Positions 44,494 to 53,779 of a stretch of 64,000 nt of DNA are shown here, piece by piece. Every line of letters starts with the position of its first letter. The stretch's first letter is position 1. Origin of the DNA: Tsukamurella paurometabola DSM 20162 (GTDB lineage Bacteria; Actinomycetota; Actinomycetes; Mycobacteriales; Mycobacteriaceae); NCBI RefSeq assembly GCF_000092225.1, contig NC_014158.1, positions 124,001 to 188,000 on the forward strand, given 5' to 3'. A program made the translations under genes and the position numbers. The notes under the pieces were generated by a model. That model made no database searches and was not told where the DNA came from. It saw only the letters and a list, made by a program, of their open reading frames with translations.

Positions 44494-45413
44494 TGAGCGA
44501 GGAGCCGATCGAGCACGGCGAGCCGAAGGTGCCGTCGAACCTCGCCACCGGATTGATCAAGGCGATGCGACCCCGGCAGTGGGTCAAGAACGTCCTGGTC
44601 GTGGTCGCACCGCTCGCCGCGGGCCGCGATCAGCTCGAGTTCGTCAACTTCCCGAACGTCGGGCTGGCCTTCATCGCCTTCTGCCTGGCCGCCTCGTCGA
44701 TCTACCTGATCAACGACGCCCTGGACGTCGAGGCTGATCGCGCGCACCCGACCAAGCGGTACCGTCCCATCGCCGCCGGTGTGGTCCCGGTCAACGTCGC
44801 CTACGCCGTCGCATTCCTGCTGGCCGCTGGGGCGATCGGTGTTTCGCTCCTGGCCAACAAGGAGCTGGCGATCGTCATCGGTGCCTACCTGGTGATCCAG
44901 CTCGGCTACTGCCTGGGCCTCAAGCACCAGCCCGTGATCGACATCTGCATCGTCAGTTCCGGTTTCCTCCTGCGTGCCGTCGCCGGTGGGGTCGCCGCCG
45001 AGCTGCCCAAGGGCCTCTCGCAGTGGTTCCTGTTGGTGATGGCCTTCGGTTCGCTGTTCATGGCGGCCGGCAAGCGGTACGCCGAACTGCAGCTCGCCGA
45101 GCGCACCGGTGCCAAGATCCGCAAGTCGCTGGAGTACTACACCACCACCTACCTGCGGTTCGTGTGGACACTCGCGGCCACCTCGGTGGTCCTCTGCTAC
45201 GGCCTGTGGGCATTCGACAAGACCACGCACCCGGACAACATCTGGTACACCCTCTCGATGGTGCCGTTCACCGTCGCCATCCTGCGGTACGCCGTCGATG
45301 TCGACGGTGGCGAGGCCGGCGAGCCCGAGGAGATCGCCCTGGGCGACCGCGTGCTGCAGGTCCTCGCAGTCATGTGGATAGGAACGGTCGTTGCCGCGGT
45401 CTACTTCGCCTGA
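44493..45413 (+). CDS. ubiA: Decaprenyl-phosphate phosphoribosyltransferase (DPPR synthase, UbiA)
   Basis: The 306-residue UbiA-type prenyltransferase has nine expected membrane helices. It carries the first Asp motif NDALDVEADRAHP, the basic KRYRPIAAG and the second active loop GKRYAELQLAERTGAKIRKS. It transfers phosphoribosyl from PRPP to decaprenyl phosphate, the first step to the arabinan donor; the M. tuberculosis ortholog is Rv3806c. The ATG shares a base with the previous stop (TGATG). The last 23 bases overlap the TTG start proposed for aftB. Confidence 0.95.
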   Translation: MSEEPIEHGEPKVPSNLATGLIKAMRPRQWVKNVLVVVAPLAAGRDQLEFVNFPNVGLAFIAFCLAASSIYLINDALDVEADRAHPTKRYRPIAAGVVPVNVAYAVAFLLAAGAIGVSLLANKELAIVIGAYLVIQLGYCLGLKHQPVIDICIVSSGFLLRAVAGGVAAELPKGLSQWFLLVMAFGSLFMAAGKRYAELQLAERTGAKIRKSLEYYTTTYLRFVWTLAATSVVLCYGLWAFDKTTHPDNIWYTLSMVPFTVAILRYAVDVDGGEAGEPEEIALGDRVLQVLAVMWIGTVVAAVYFA

Positions 45414-47394
45414 TGCTTCGGCGGTCGGCCGGACCGCCTCGACGAGCTCCTTCCCGCTGCCCCGAGTCACCCTGTGGCTCGGGGTCGCGGCGTGTGCGGT
45501 GCTGTTCGGCTATGGCGCGTGGCAACGCCGGTGGATCGCCGACGACGGCCTGATCGTGCTGCGTACCGTGCGCAACCTCCTGGCCGGGAACGGTCCCGTC
45601 TTCAACATGGGCGAACGCGTCGAGGTCAACACCTCCGCCGCCTGGACCTACATCATCTGGTTCTTCTCCTGGATCAGCGGTGTGCAGACCGAGTACGTGG
45701 TGCTGACGGTGGCGCTGGTGCTGTCCGTCGCCGCGATCCCGCTGGCCATGCTCGGCACGGCGCGGCTGTACAAGGGCGGTGCCGGATGGAAGGGGCTGCG
45801 CGGCTCGGGCCTGCTGCTGCTCCCCGCGGGCGGCCTCGTCTACATGGCGCTTCCACCCGCGCGGGACTTCGCGACGTCCGGCCTCGAGGTCTCGCTCACC
45901 ATCTTCTGGGTGGCTCTGCTGTGGTGGCTGGCGATCGCCTGGTCGCAGCAGGACCGCGATCCGCGCGATCCGAAGGACGTGAGGCGGTCCTGGATCATCA
46001 CGCTCACGACCGCCTTCGTCGCCGGTCTGTCCTGGCTGGTGCGCCCCGAGATGGCGGTGGTGGGCGGTCTGGTGCTGGTGGTCATGGTGCTCGCGCCGAT
46101 CGGCCTCAAGCAGCGCCTCGCCGTGATCGCCGTGGCCGGGTTCCTCCCGGTGGCGTACCAGATCTTCCGGATGGGCTACTACGGCCTCCCGGTGCCGAAC
46201 ACCGCGATCGCCAAGGACGCCAGTGGTTCCAAGTGGGACCAGGGATTCCTCTACCTCACGAACCTGGTCGAGCCGTACTCACTGTGGCTCCCCGTGGTGG
46301 CACTGGCGATCGCCGTGCCCCTCATCGTGCTCCCCGCTCGCGGTGCCCGCACCCCGCTCACGGGCGGCTTCCGGCTGCCTCGCGGCGGTGTCACCGGCCT
46401 GCGTGACCACCTGCAGCGGCCCGCGGTGATCGTCGCGGTCATGTTCCTCGGCGGGGTCATCGAGACGCTGTACTGGTTGCGTCAGGGCGGCGATTTCATG
46501 GCCGGCCGTGTGCTGCTCGCTCCGCTGTTCCTGTTGCTGTTGCCCGTGATGGTGATCCCGCTGCGGATTCCGTCGCGGCAGGAGGGCGATTCGCGGATCA
46601 AGGGCGCGGCACGGTTGCTCGGCGGATCCGCCGGCGCCGCCGTCGCCGCGGTGCTGTGGGTGTTGGTGATCGGCTGGGCTCTGCACGCCTCGACCTTCCG
46701 GGGGATGCCCGACGGTACCGCCATCGGCAAGACCGGCATCGTCGACGAACGTGCCTTCTACTCCTTGCAGACCGGGAAGTCGCACCCGATCACGGCGGAC
46801 GACTACCTGGACTACCCGCGGATGAAGTCACTGCAGGAGATCCTGCGGCAGACCCCGCGCGGCGGCGTGTACCTGCCGTCGTTCGACTACGACTGGTGGT
46901 TCATCGATCCGCTGCCCTATCCGCGGCCGCCGGACGTCCCGCTCACCCAGACCGTGTTCTTCACCAACCTGGGCATGACCTCGATGAATCTTCCACTGGA
47001 CGTACGGGTCTGGGACCAGGTGGGGTTGGCGTGGCCGGTCGCCACGCACACCGCACGGCTCGAGGACGGGCGCATCGGACACGATAAGGAGATGTTCCCG
47101 GACTGGGCCGTCGCCGAGGCGAAGGCCTACCCGAAGCGGCCCGCACTGCCGCCGCACATCGATCCGAACTGGGTGAACCAGGCGAGGCTCGCGCTCACCT
47201 GTCCGCAGATCCAGCAGCTCCGCGACTCCTATTCGGCGCCGATGACCTTCGATCTGTTCAAGCGGAACTTCAAACTCTCCATCGCGACGATGGGCATGCG
47301 GATCGACCGGGTGCCCGAATACACCCTGCGCATGTGCCGGATGGACGTGCCGCCGCCGCTCACCCCCGAGCAGTACACGATGCCCAAGAACTGA
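45391..47394 (+). CDS. aftB: Terminal beta-(1->2) arabinofuranosyltransferase AftB
   Basis: The 667-residue GT-C type glycosyltransferase has the catalytic loop GYGAWQRRWIADDGLIVLRT with the acidic pair after helix 1, then VRNLLAGNGPVFNMGERVE and VNTSAAWTYIIWF. About ten membrane helices and an extracellular C-terminal domain (GVYLPSFDYDWWFIDPLPYP; PALPPHIDPNW) follow. It adds the terminal arabinofuranose residues to which mycolates are later attached. The only usable start in this frame is TTG 45391, 23 bases inside ubiA. The tempting ATG at 45413 (TGATG overlap) is in another frame and leads nowhere. Confidence 0.95.
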   Translation: MPRSTSPDASAVGRTASTSSFPLPRVTLWLGVAACAVLFGYGAWQRRWIADDGLIVLRTVRNLLAGNGPVFNMGERVEVNTSAAWTYIIWFFSWISGVQTEYVVLTVALVLSVAAIPLAMLGTARLYKGGAGWKGLRGSGLLLLPAGGLVYMALPPARDFATSGLEVSLTIFWVALLWWLAIAWSQQDRDPRDPKDVRRSWIITLTTAFVAGLSWLVRPEMAVVGGLVLVVMVLAPIGLKQRLAVIAVAGFLPVAYQIFRMGYYGLPVPNTAIAKDASGSKWDQGFLYLTNLVEPYSLWLPVVALAIAVPLIVLPARGARTPLTGGFRLPRGGVTGLRDHLQRPAVIVAVMFLGGVIETLYWLRQGGDFMAGRVLLAPLFLLLLPVMVIPLRIPSRQEGDSRIKGAARLLGGSAGAAVAAVLWVLVIGWALHASTFRGMPDGTAIGKTGIVDERAFYSLQTGKSHPITADDYLDYPRMKSLQEILRQTPRGGVYLPSFDYDWWFIDPLPYPRPPDVPLTQTVFFTNLGMTSMNLPLDVRVWDQVGLAWPVATHTARLEDGRIGHDKEMFPDWAVAEAKAYPKRPALPPHIDPNWVNQARLALTCPQIQQLRDSYSAPMTFDLFKRNFKLSIATMGMRIDRVPEYTLRMCRMDVPPPLTPEQYTMPKN

Positions 47395-47493
47395 CCGGGT
47401 CCGGCTCGAACACCATCGGATCGGGCGCGGTATACGGTGGAGGGCGGTCTCGGTCCATCAGCGACCGACGTGATTTCCGAACGGTTGGAATAG

Positions 47494-48405
47494 GTGACAT
47501 TCGCTGGGCGCAGCATAGGTTTTCGCAACTACGGCGGTCCGGATGTCTTGGTCCCACTGCACGATGAGAAGGCACTCGACGGTCCGGGGCGCGTGCTCGT
47601 GCGCACCGCCTTCTCCGGGGTCAATCCGGTGGACGTCAGTTTTCGCATCGGTCGCATGGACGCCTTCGTCGGCGATATCGCGGCCGGGTTCGTTCCGGGC
47701 ATGGAGTGCTGCGGTGAGGTGGTCGCCAGCTCTGCGCCCGGTCTGCCCGTCGGCCGCGTCGTCAACGCCCTGGTCCTGCCGGGGCCCGCACCGCGTACGG
47801 GCGCGTACGCCGAGTTCGTCCAGGTTGACGCGGACCGCGTCGGCACCGTCCCGGCGGGTTTGTCCCCGCGGGCCGCGGCCTGTATCCCGCTGAACGCGGT
47901 CACGGCATCGTCGATCCTGCGCTCCCTGGATCCGGCGGTCGAGACGGTCGTCATCACCGGTGCCGCGGGCGCGCTGGGCCGGTTCCTGGTCTATGCCAGC
48001 GGTGCGGCGGGCTACCGGACGATCGCCCTGGCCCGCCCGGGCGACGAGGCGCTGCTTCGCGGTCTGGGTGCCGATGATCCGGTCGGCGACGAGCTGCGCA
48101 CGCCTGATGTGATCATCGATGCGGCCAATCTCGGTGCTGCACTGTCGGACCGGTTCACTTCGGCGGGCACCGTGGTCCGCGTCCGCGCGGATACCGAGTA
48201 CTCGCTTCCGCACGCATCGCTGATCACCGCCACTGTGCGGGAGGCGACGGATGTGGCTGCGCACCTCGACTGGTGGAACGGCCGGATCGGCGGACATCCG
48301 GAGGTGGTGGGCGTGGTCGAGACCTTCGCCCCGGAGGCGGCCGGTGCCGCGCAGGAGCGGCTGTCAGTGCCCGGCCGCCGCGGCAGGAGCGCTCTGCGCT
48401 GGTGA
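47494..48405 (+). CDS. MDR-family (quinone oxidoreductase-like) alcohol dehydrogenase
   Basis: The 303-residue medium-chain reductase lacks catalytic zinc. It has the GroES-like N-terminus (RVLVRTAFSGVNPVDVSFR, FVPGMECCGEVV) and a cofactor domain with VITGAAGALGRFLVYASGAA. The usual last segment is shortened. Likely NADPH-dependent reduction of quinones or enones. It is not a normal member of the arabinogalactan locus, so it is an accessory insertion between aftB and the mycolyltransferase. The start is GTG 47494. Confidence 0.8.
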   Translation: MTFAGRSIGFRNYGGPDVLVPLHDEKALDGPGRVLVRTAFSGVNPVDVSFRIGRMDAFVGDIAAGFVPGMECCGEVVASSAPGLPVGRVVNALVLPGPAPRTGAYAEFVQVDADRVGTVPAGLSPRAAACIPLNAVTASSILRSLDPAVETVVITGAAGALGRFLVYASGAAGYRTIALARPGDEALLRGLGADDPVGDELRTPDVIIDAANLGAALSDRFTSAGTVVRVRADTEYSLPHASLITATVREATDVAAHLDWWNGRIGGHPEVVGVVETFAPEAAGAAQERLSVPGRRGRSALRW

Positions 48406-48553
48406 GCGCCGTATCGGCGGCGTCGCGCGGTCCGCGGGGCTGACGAACCACGCACGTTCCGCCTCTCCCTGACGGGTGCTGGCGAAGTCCGGCGCGACTG
48501 CCCGATACCGGCTATATTTTGGAGCTGCAAAACCCGGTAGACGAGAGGCTCCG

Positions 48554-49516
48554 ATGACCGTTCAACTCCATCCGCGCGAGCACGACCGTGTCGCCGCGGT
48601 TCGATCGCTGCGGATCATGGGCTCGGATCCCGTGCCCGATCTCGACCGCATCGCCGAGCTCTCCGCCGCGCTGTGCGAGGTGCCCTTCGGCTCCGTCAAT
48701 GTGATCGACTTCGACCGGCACTACACCGTGGCCTCGGTCGGTGCGCCGCGCATCCACGCCTCCCGCGAGGACTCCCTGTGCTCGCTCGCCGTGGAGGGCG
48801 ATCAGGTGATCTACGCGGTGGACGCCAAGAAGGACGACCGGTTCCTCGGTAAGCGATTCCTCGACATCGCGGACCCGCCGATCCACCTGTTCGCGGCGGC
48901 CCCGATCTGCACCGCCGACCGGCTGCCCGTGGGGACCGTCCGGGTGTACGGGAGCGAGCCGAGGCAGTTGAGCGAGCGCCAGCTGCGCGGCCTCGAAGAC
49001 CTGGCGGATCTCGCGATGAGCGTATTGGAGCTGCGTAGCGCGGCTCGCACACTGCACAACACGGCCACCACCGATGCCGTGACCGGGCTGCCGAACCGGC
49101 ATGCGATGGATCTGATGGTCTCCGAACGCGAGTCCGCGGGGATCCGTCTCATCGCGTACGCCGACCTTGACGACTTCAAGCGGATCAACGACTCGTTCGG
49201 CCACCAGTTCGGTGATGCGGTGCTGCGTGCAGTGGCGCGCCGGATCGACGCGGCGATCGGCGAGGACGATGTGGTGTACCGGGTCGGCGGCGACGAGTTC
49301 GTCATCGCGGCCCGGGAGAGCGATGTTCCGCTCGAGGACATGGTCGATCGGTTGCGCGCCGCGGTGAGCGACTCGCCGGTCACTGTCGACGGGCGCCCGA
49401 TAACGGTCAGTGCCACGGTGGGCGCCGTGCAGGTGCCGGTCGGCGGCGACCCGGCGGCGGCGATCGATGCGGCCGATGCCGCGATGTACCGGGCCAAGGG
49501 GAATCGCTTCGTCTGA
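48554..49516 (+). CDS. GAF-GGDEF diguanylate cyclase
   Basis: The 320-residue protein has an N-terminal GAF domain of about 150 residues (SLRIMGSDPVPDLDRIAELS, FAAAPICTADRLPVGTVRVY) and a GGDEF domain. The GGDEF domain has TDAVTGLPNRHAMD, ADLDDFKRINDSFGHQFGD and the intact YRVGGDEFVIA. No RxxD inhibitory site precedes GGDEF. It should make cyclic di-GMP in response to a small ligand or redox signal bound by GAF. It has no membrane helix. It starts at ATG 48554 behind GAGAGG, after an AT-rich CTATATTTTGG. Confidence 0.88.
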   Translation: MTVQLHPREHDRVAAVRSLRIMGSDPVPDLDRIAELSAALCEVPFGSVNVIDFDRHYTVASVGAPRIHASREDSLCSLAVEGDQVIYAVDAKKDDRFLGKRFLDIADPPIHLFAAAPICTADRLPVGTVRVYGSEPRQLSERQLRGLEDLADLAMSVLELRSAARTLHNTATTDAVTGLPNRHAMDLMVSERESAGIRLIAYADLDDFKRINDSFGHQFGDAVLRAVARRIDAAIGEDDVVYRVGGDEFVIAARESDVPLEDMVDRLRAAVSDSPVTVDGRPITVSATVGAVQVPVGGDPAAAIDAADAAMYRAKGNRFV

Positions 49517-49600
49517 CCCGGGTGTCCGCGTGGGACCGCTGCACCGAATCACATGCATGTAAGACTGGTTCGGTCAGGGGCGATCCACGAAGGAGAATCG

Positions 49601-51241
49601 ATGCACCGCGCGGGCCGAATCGGAACGCTGCTCGTCGCCGGGGTGATGGCGGTGGGTGCCGTCGTCGCTCCCGGTCCGGCCGGGGTCGGTGCGCCGGCGC
49701 TCGCCGAGCCCGCCCCCGCGCAGTCGCGCATCCTGGGTGCCGCGTGGGCGGGCGATCATCGTGTGGATCTCACCGTCTTCTCCGCCGCGATGGGCGGGAA
49801 CGTCACGGTCGCTCTGCTGCTCCCGCGGGACTGGCACGCCGATCCCAAGGCGAGGTTCCCCACGCTCTACCTGCTCGACGGTATGCGTGCACGGGATGAT
49901 CAGAGCGGCTGGCTATTGGAGACCAACGCGGCCGAGTTCTACCGCGACAAGAACGTCACCGTGGTGCTGCCCGTAGGGGGTCAGTCCAGTTGGTACACCG
50001 ACTGGCGCCGCCCCGACAACGGCAAGAATTACAAGTGGGAGACCTTCCTCGCCAAGGAGCTGCCGCCCCTGCTGCAGCAGGGGTGGCGTGCCACCGAGGC
50101 TCGCGCCGCCGCCGGTGTCTCGATGGGCGGCACCGCGGCGTTCACTCTCGCGGCCCGCAACAAGGGGCTGTACCGGTTCGCGGGTTCGTACTCCGGCATC
50201 CTGTCGATGAGCTCTCCCGGCACCCCGGAGTCGGTGGGTTTGGCCATGCGGGACGCCGGCAACTTCGATTCCGATGCCATGTACGGCCCACCAACGGATC
50301 CGGCTTGGGCGCAGCATGATCCGCTCAAACTCGCGGACCAGCTCCGCGGCGTGAGCCTGTACTTCAGCTCCGGCAACGGCTCGTCGTCGTCGAGTGGGCA
50401 GCCCGCCGAACTCCAGGCCATGGCGCTGGAGGTGCTCGCACGCTCGTCGAACCAGGCTTTCGCCGTCGAGCTGAACCGGAAAGGCATCCCCGCCAACGCG
50501 ATCTACCGCCCGTCGGGCGATCACAGCTGGCCGTACTGGCAGTTCGAGAACGCTCAAGCCTGGCCGCAGGTGCAGGCCGCGCTCGGTGTCCCCGACCCGC
50601 GGCCCTGTTCGGCGGCGGGCGCGATCGGTGAACTCGCGCCCAAGGTTGCGGCCCTCGGCTCGTGCGTCACCGTCGAATACCCGGTGCCCGGCGGCCGCGC
50701 CCAGGACTTCCGCGTTGGCCAGATCTATTGGACCGCCGACACCGGCGCCCAGGTGGTGGGCGGCGCCATCGCCGGTGCGTACCTCGGCACCGGCGGACCG
50801 GGAGGAGCGCTGGGATTCCCCACCGGTGGCGAGCAGCCACTGCCCGACAAGAAGGGGCGCTACCAGCAGTTCCAGAACGGCACCGTGTACTGGTCTCCGC
50901 AGACCGGTGCCCGCGCCGTGCGCGGCGCCATCAAGGACAAATACGCAGGCGCGGGCTACGAGCGGTCGCCGCTGGGCCTCCCGGTCTCCGACGAGCAGCG
51001 GTTGCGCACCGGCGGCGGCGCCTTCCAGCGCTTCCAGGGCGGCACCGTGTACTGGTCGCCGAAAACCCCCGCCACGGTGGTGCCGAACGGACCGATCTTC
51101 GCCGAATGGGGTCGGCAGGGCTACGAGGCCGGCCGGCTCGGCTACCCCGTGGCCGACGCGGTGCCTGCACCGGGCGGTGTGGAGCAGCGTTTCGAGCGCG
51201 GTGTGATCGCGCTGGTCAACGGAGCTACGGAAGTGCGTTGA
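49601..51241 (+). CDS. Mycolyltransferase (antigen 85-type esterase) with C-terminal LGFP repeats
   Basis: AAGGAG precedes ATG 49601. The 546-residue protein has a signal peptide (GTLLVAGVMAVGAVVAPGPA) and an Ag85-like alpha/beta-hydrolase domain to about residue 325. Key motifs are LPVGGQSSWYTDWRRP, the nucleophile GVSMGGTAAF (Ser174) and GDHSWPYWQFE (His308). Three LGFP repeats follow (LGFPTGGE, LGLPVSDE, LGYPVADA with YWSP strands between). It transfers mycoloyl groups to arabinogalactan and trehalose. It occupies the fbpA (Rv3804c) position. The LGFP units, absent from Mycobacterium Ag85 proteins, are seen in Corynebacterium/Gordonia/Tsukamurella relatives. Confidence 0.92.
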   Translation: MHRAGRIGTLLVAGVMAVGAVVAPGPAGVGAPALAEPAPAQSRILGAAWAGDHRVDLTVFSAAMGGNVTVALLLPRDWHADPKARFPTLYLLDGMRARDDQSGWLLETNAAEFYRDKNVTVVLPVGGQSSWYTDWRRPDNGKNYKWETFLAKELPPLLQQGWRATEARAAAGVSMGGTAAFTLAARNKGLYRFAGSYSGILSMSSPGTPESVGLAMRDAGNFDSDAMYGPPTDPAWAQHDPLKLADQLRGVSLYFSSGNGSSSSSGQPAELQAMALEVLARSSNQAFAVELNRKGIPANAIYRPSGDHSWPYWQFENAQAWPQVQAALGVPDPRPCSAAGAIGELAPKVAALGSCVTVEYPVPGGRAQDFRVGQIYWTADTGAQVVGGAIAGAYLGTGGPGGALGFPTGGEQPLPDKKGRYQQFQNGTVYWSPQTGARAVRGAIKDKYAGAGYERSPLGLPVSDEQRLRTGGGAFQRFQGGTVYWSPKTPATVVPNGPIFAEWGRQGYEAGRLGYPVADAVPAPGGVEQRFERGVIALVNGATEVR

Positions 51242-51338
51242 CCGCCTATCCGAGGGTTGCCGGTCCGATCGCCGGTAGCCTGGCAGCGTCGTAGCGGGCA
51301 CGTGCCCGAGGTACTTATCAGGGATTGGGTGAGTTCAC

Positions 51339-51806
51339 ATGGCAGGACTGCGCGGAGCACTCGCAGTGGCAGTGATGACGGGCGGCGTGCTCCTCGGCGC
51401 GGTCGCGTGCGGCGGCAGCTCGACGGTGTCCGCCCCCACCACGGCGGTCGACGGCGGCGGCCCCACGTCGCTGCCCGCCACCGCCCCGGAGTCGTCCGCG
51501 AGCGTCCCGTCGGGCTACCCCGGCCCGCCGTCGGTGGCCAGCTCGCCCAAGGACAAGGAGTTCGTCGCGAAGATGCGCTCCGAGGGCCTCGTCGCTTCCG
51601 ATGAGACCATCATCGGCGCAGCACAGTACACGTGCGACGCGCTCTCGCAGAGCCCCAATCCGCGCTATGTCGAGACCCTGGTCAAGGGGATGCTCGGCCC
51701 GTCGCGCACCGGTGATGGCGTCTCGGCCGATAAGGCCGACAAGCTCGCCACCGATGATGCGAACAAGCTGATCGCGGAGGCGAAGTCCTCCTACTGCAAG
51801 AAGTAG
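51339..51806 (+). CDS. DUF732-type secreted lipoprotein
   Basis: The 155-residue protein has a signal sequence ending GVLLGAVAC with Cys24 as the likely lipidated residue, then a Ser/Thr/Pro linker and a C-terminal helical domain. The domain has FVAKMRSEGLVASDETIIGA, YTCDALS and SSYCKK, matching the DUF732 pattern with two cysteines. Function is unknown. It ends six bases before the first cutinase-like gene, so it is probably co-transcribed and acts in the envelope. Confidence 0.75.
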   Translation: MAGLRGALAVAVMTGGVLLGAVACGGSSTVSAPTTAVDGGGPTSLPATAPESSASVPSGYPGPPSVASSPKDKEFVAKMRSEGLVASDETIIGAAQYTCDALSQSPNPRYVETLVKGMLGPSRTGDGVSADKADKLATDDANKLIAEAKSSYCKK

Positions 51807-51812
51807 CCGACG

Positions 51813-52817
51813 ATGAGCCAACAGCCCGGACCGTCCGGCGGACGGAAGGTGAGCCCCGCAGCGATCGGCGTCGCCGTGATCGTGCTGATCGCGGTGATCC
51901 TCGTGATCATCCTGCTGATCACTCTGCTCAAGCCGGGGCCCAGTGGCCCTGATATCGGTGCGCCCGACTCCTCGTCGAGCGCACCGTCGACCGCGGACCG
52001 GCCCAAGAGCCAACCGGCGGATTGCCCCGATGTGCAGGTGATCTCGGTCCCCGGGACCTGGGAGTCCAAGGCCACCGACGATCCCTACCGGCCGACCTTC
52101 AACCCGAACTCGTTGATGCTCAAGGTGACCGGGCCATTGCAAGGCGCCTTCGCCAAAGACCGGGCCGATATCTGGACCACCCCCTATGTGGCGCAGCTGT
52201 CCAACCCGGTCGCCATCCCGCCGGACGGCCAAGCCTCCTACGAGGCCTCGCGAACCGAGGGCTACACCAAGTCGGTCGCGCAGATGAAGAAGGTCTACGA
52301 CCGGTGCAAGCTCACCGGTTTCGTGCTGATGGGCTTCTCCCAGGGCGCCGTGATCGCGGGCGATATCGCCGGCGAGATCGGCGCGGGCAAGGGCGTGATC
52401 CCGGCGGAGAACGTGCTCGGGGTGGGCCTGATCTCCGATCCGCGGCGTGAGCCCGGCGACGCCCGCACCGCGGGCCCCAACCCGCCCGGCGTGGGCGTCG
52501 AAGTGGCCTACGGTGGCTTCAGCTTCATGAGCCTGGCCCTGCGCGGCAAGCGCGAGGGCGGGTTCGGTGCGGTCAAGGACCGGACCGTTTCGCTGTGCGG
52601 CAACAAGGATCCGATCTGCAACCAGCCCAAGGACATCTTCCAGGCCGGTCAGCTCGCCACCACCCTGCCGGAGTTGGAGAAGGTGCTCACCGGCAACTCG
52701 CACGCGCTGTACGCGACCACCGCCGACTGGTCCTCGAACGGGCAGACGGCCACTCAGTGGCTGCAGGGCTGGGCGCGTGGCGTGATCGACAAGGCGCCTA
52801 AGCCTGCGCACAGCTAG
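51813..52817 (+). CDS. Cutinase-fold envelope lipase, first tandem copy (Rv3802c-like)
   Basis: The 334-residue protein has one N-terminal membrane helix (AAIGVAVIVLIAVILVIILL), a Ser/Pro linker and a cutinase-type hydrolase. Motifs are CPDVQVISVPGTWESK, nucleophile GFSQGAVIAG (Ser176), SLCGNKDPICNQP with its catalytic aspartate and disulfide, and the histidine in NSHALYA. Rv3802c is an essential phospholipase/thioesterase of the mycolate envelope. This copy is immediately followed by a paralog. Confidence 0.93.
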   Translation: MSQQPGPSGGRKVSPAAIGVAVIVLIAVILVIILLITLLKPGPSGPDIGAPDSSSSAPSTADRPKSQPADCPDVQVISVPGTWESKATDDPYRPTFNPNSLMLKVTGPLQGAFAKDRADIWTTPYVAQLSNPVAIPPDGQASYEASRTEGYTKSVAQMKKVYDRCKLTGFVLMGFSQGAVIAGDIAGEIGAGKGVIPAENVLGVGLISDPRREPGDARTAGPNPPGVGVEVAYGGFSFMSLALRGKREGGFGAVKDRTVSLCGNKDPICNQPKDIFQAGQLATTLPELEKVLTGNSHALYATTADWSSNGQTATQWLQGWARGVIDKAPKPAHS

Positions 52818-52835
52818 CCCTGGTATTCACGACAC

Positions 52836-53777
52836 ATGGCAGGCAACGGAAAGCGCGCCCTGAACGTGATGGGCATTGCGATCGCGATCGCGGCGCTCAT
52901 CGCGATCATCGTGGTGATCGCCCTGATCATCTCGATGCTCAACAAGCCCGGTCCCACCCCGCCGGGTCCGCCCGGTGGCCAACAGGCCGCGGACTGCCCC
53001 GATGTGCAGGTGATCTCGATCCCGGGCACCTGGGAGTCCTCGGCCACGGACGATCCGGTGAACCCCCGATTCAACCCGAGGTCACTGATGCTGCAGGTCA
53101 GCACACCCCTGGCGAAGCGGTACCCGAAGCTGCGAGCAGATATCTGGACGGTGCCCTACGTGGCTCAGTTCCACAATCCGGTGGCGGTGCCGCCGGACGG
53201 CCAGATGACCTACGCCGCCTCGCGGCAGCAGGGCACCGACCGGGCGATCGCGCAGATCAACAAGGTCAACGAGCGGTGCGGGCGTACCGGATTCGTGTTG
53301 ATGGGCTTCTCTCAGGGGGCGACCATCGCCGGCAACATCGCCGCGCAGATCGGCGCCGGACAGGGACCGGTGGCCGCGGAACGGCTGATCGGCGTGGGCC
53401 TGATCTCGGACAGCCGCCGGGTGCAGGGCGAGGGTCGCGCGATCGGCCCCGACCCCGCGGGTGAGGGGGTCGAGGTGACCTTCTCCGGCTTCAACGCCTT
53501 CGGTGTCGACTTGCAGGGCAAGCGCAAGGGCGGATTCGGCGCGGTCGACGACAAGGTCGTCACGATCTGCGGCAGCAACGATCCCATCTGCAACCAGCCG
53601 AAGGGCGGCCTGCTGGGCCTGGCCACCGGTCTGCCGCAGGTGATCTCGACGGTCACTCAGAATTCGCACGCGGCCTACGGCACCACCAGCGACTGGAGCC
53701 TCGACGGCAAGACGGCGACCCAGTGGCTCACCGGCTGGGCCATCGGCGTGATCGATAAGGCGCCGAAGACGAAGTAG
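52836..53777 (+). CDS. Cutinase-fold envelope lipase, second tandem copy (Rv3802c-like)
   Basis: The 313-residue protein has the same layout as the preceding gene: a membrane helix (MGIAIAIAALIAIIVVIALI), a shorter linker, CPDVQVISIPGTWESS, GFSQGATIAGNIAA (Ser159), TICGSNDPICNQP and NSHAAYGTTSDWS. All catalytic residues are present in both copies. The pair clearly arose by tandem duplication, followed by divergence mainly in the linker and lid regions. The gap between the genes is only 18 bases. Either could be the essential Rv3802c counterpart. Confidence 0.93.
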   Translation: MAGNGKRALNVMGIAIAIAALIAIIVVIALIISMLNKPGPTPPGPPGGQQAADCPDVQVISIPGTWESSATDDPVNPRFNPRSLMLQVSTPLAKRYPKLRADIWTVPYVAQFHNPVAVPPDGQMTYAASRQQGTDRAIAQINKVNERCGRTGFVLMGFSQGATIAGNIAAQIGAGQGPVAAERLIGVGLISDSRRVQGEGRAIGPDPAGEGVEVTFSGFNAFGVDLQGKRKGGFGAVDDKVVTICGSNDPICNQPKGGLLGLATGLPQVISTVTQNSHAAYGTTSDWSLDGKTATQWLTGWAIGVIDKAPKTK

Positions 53778-53779
53778 CG

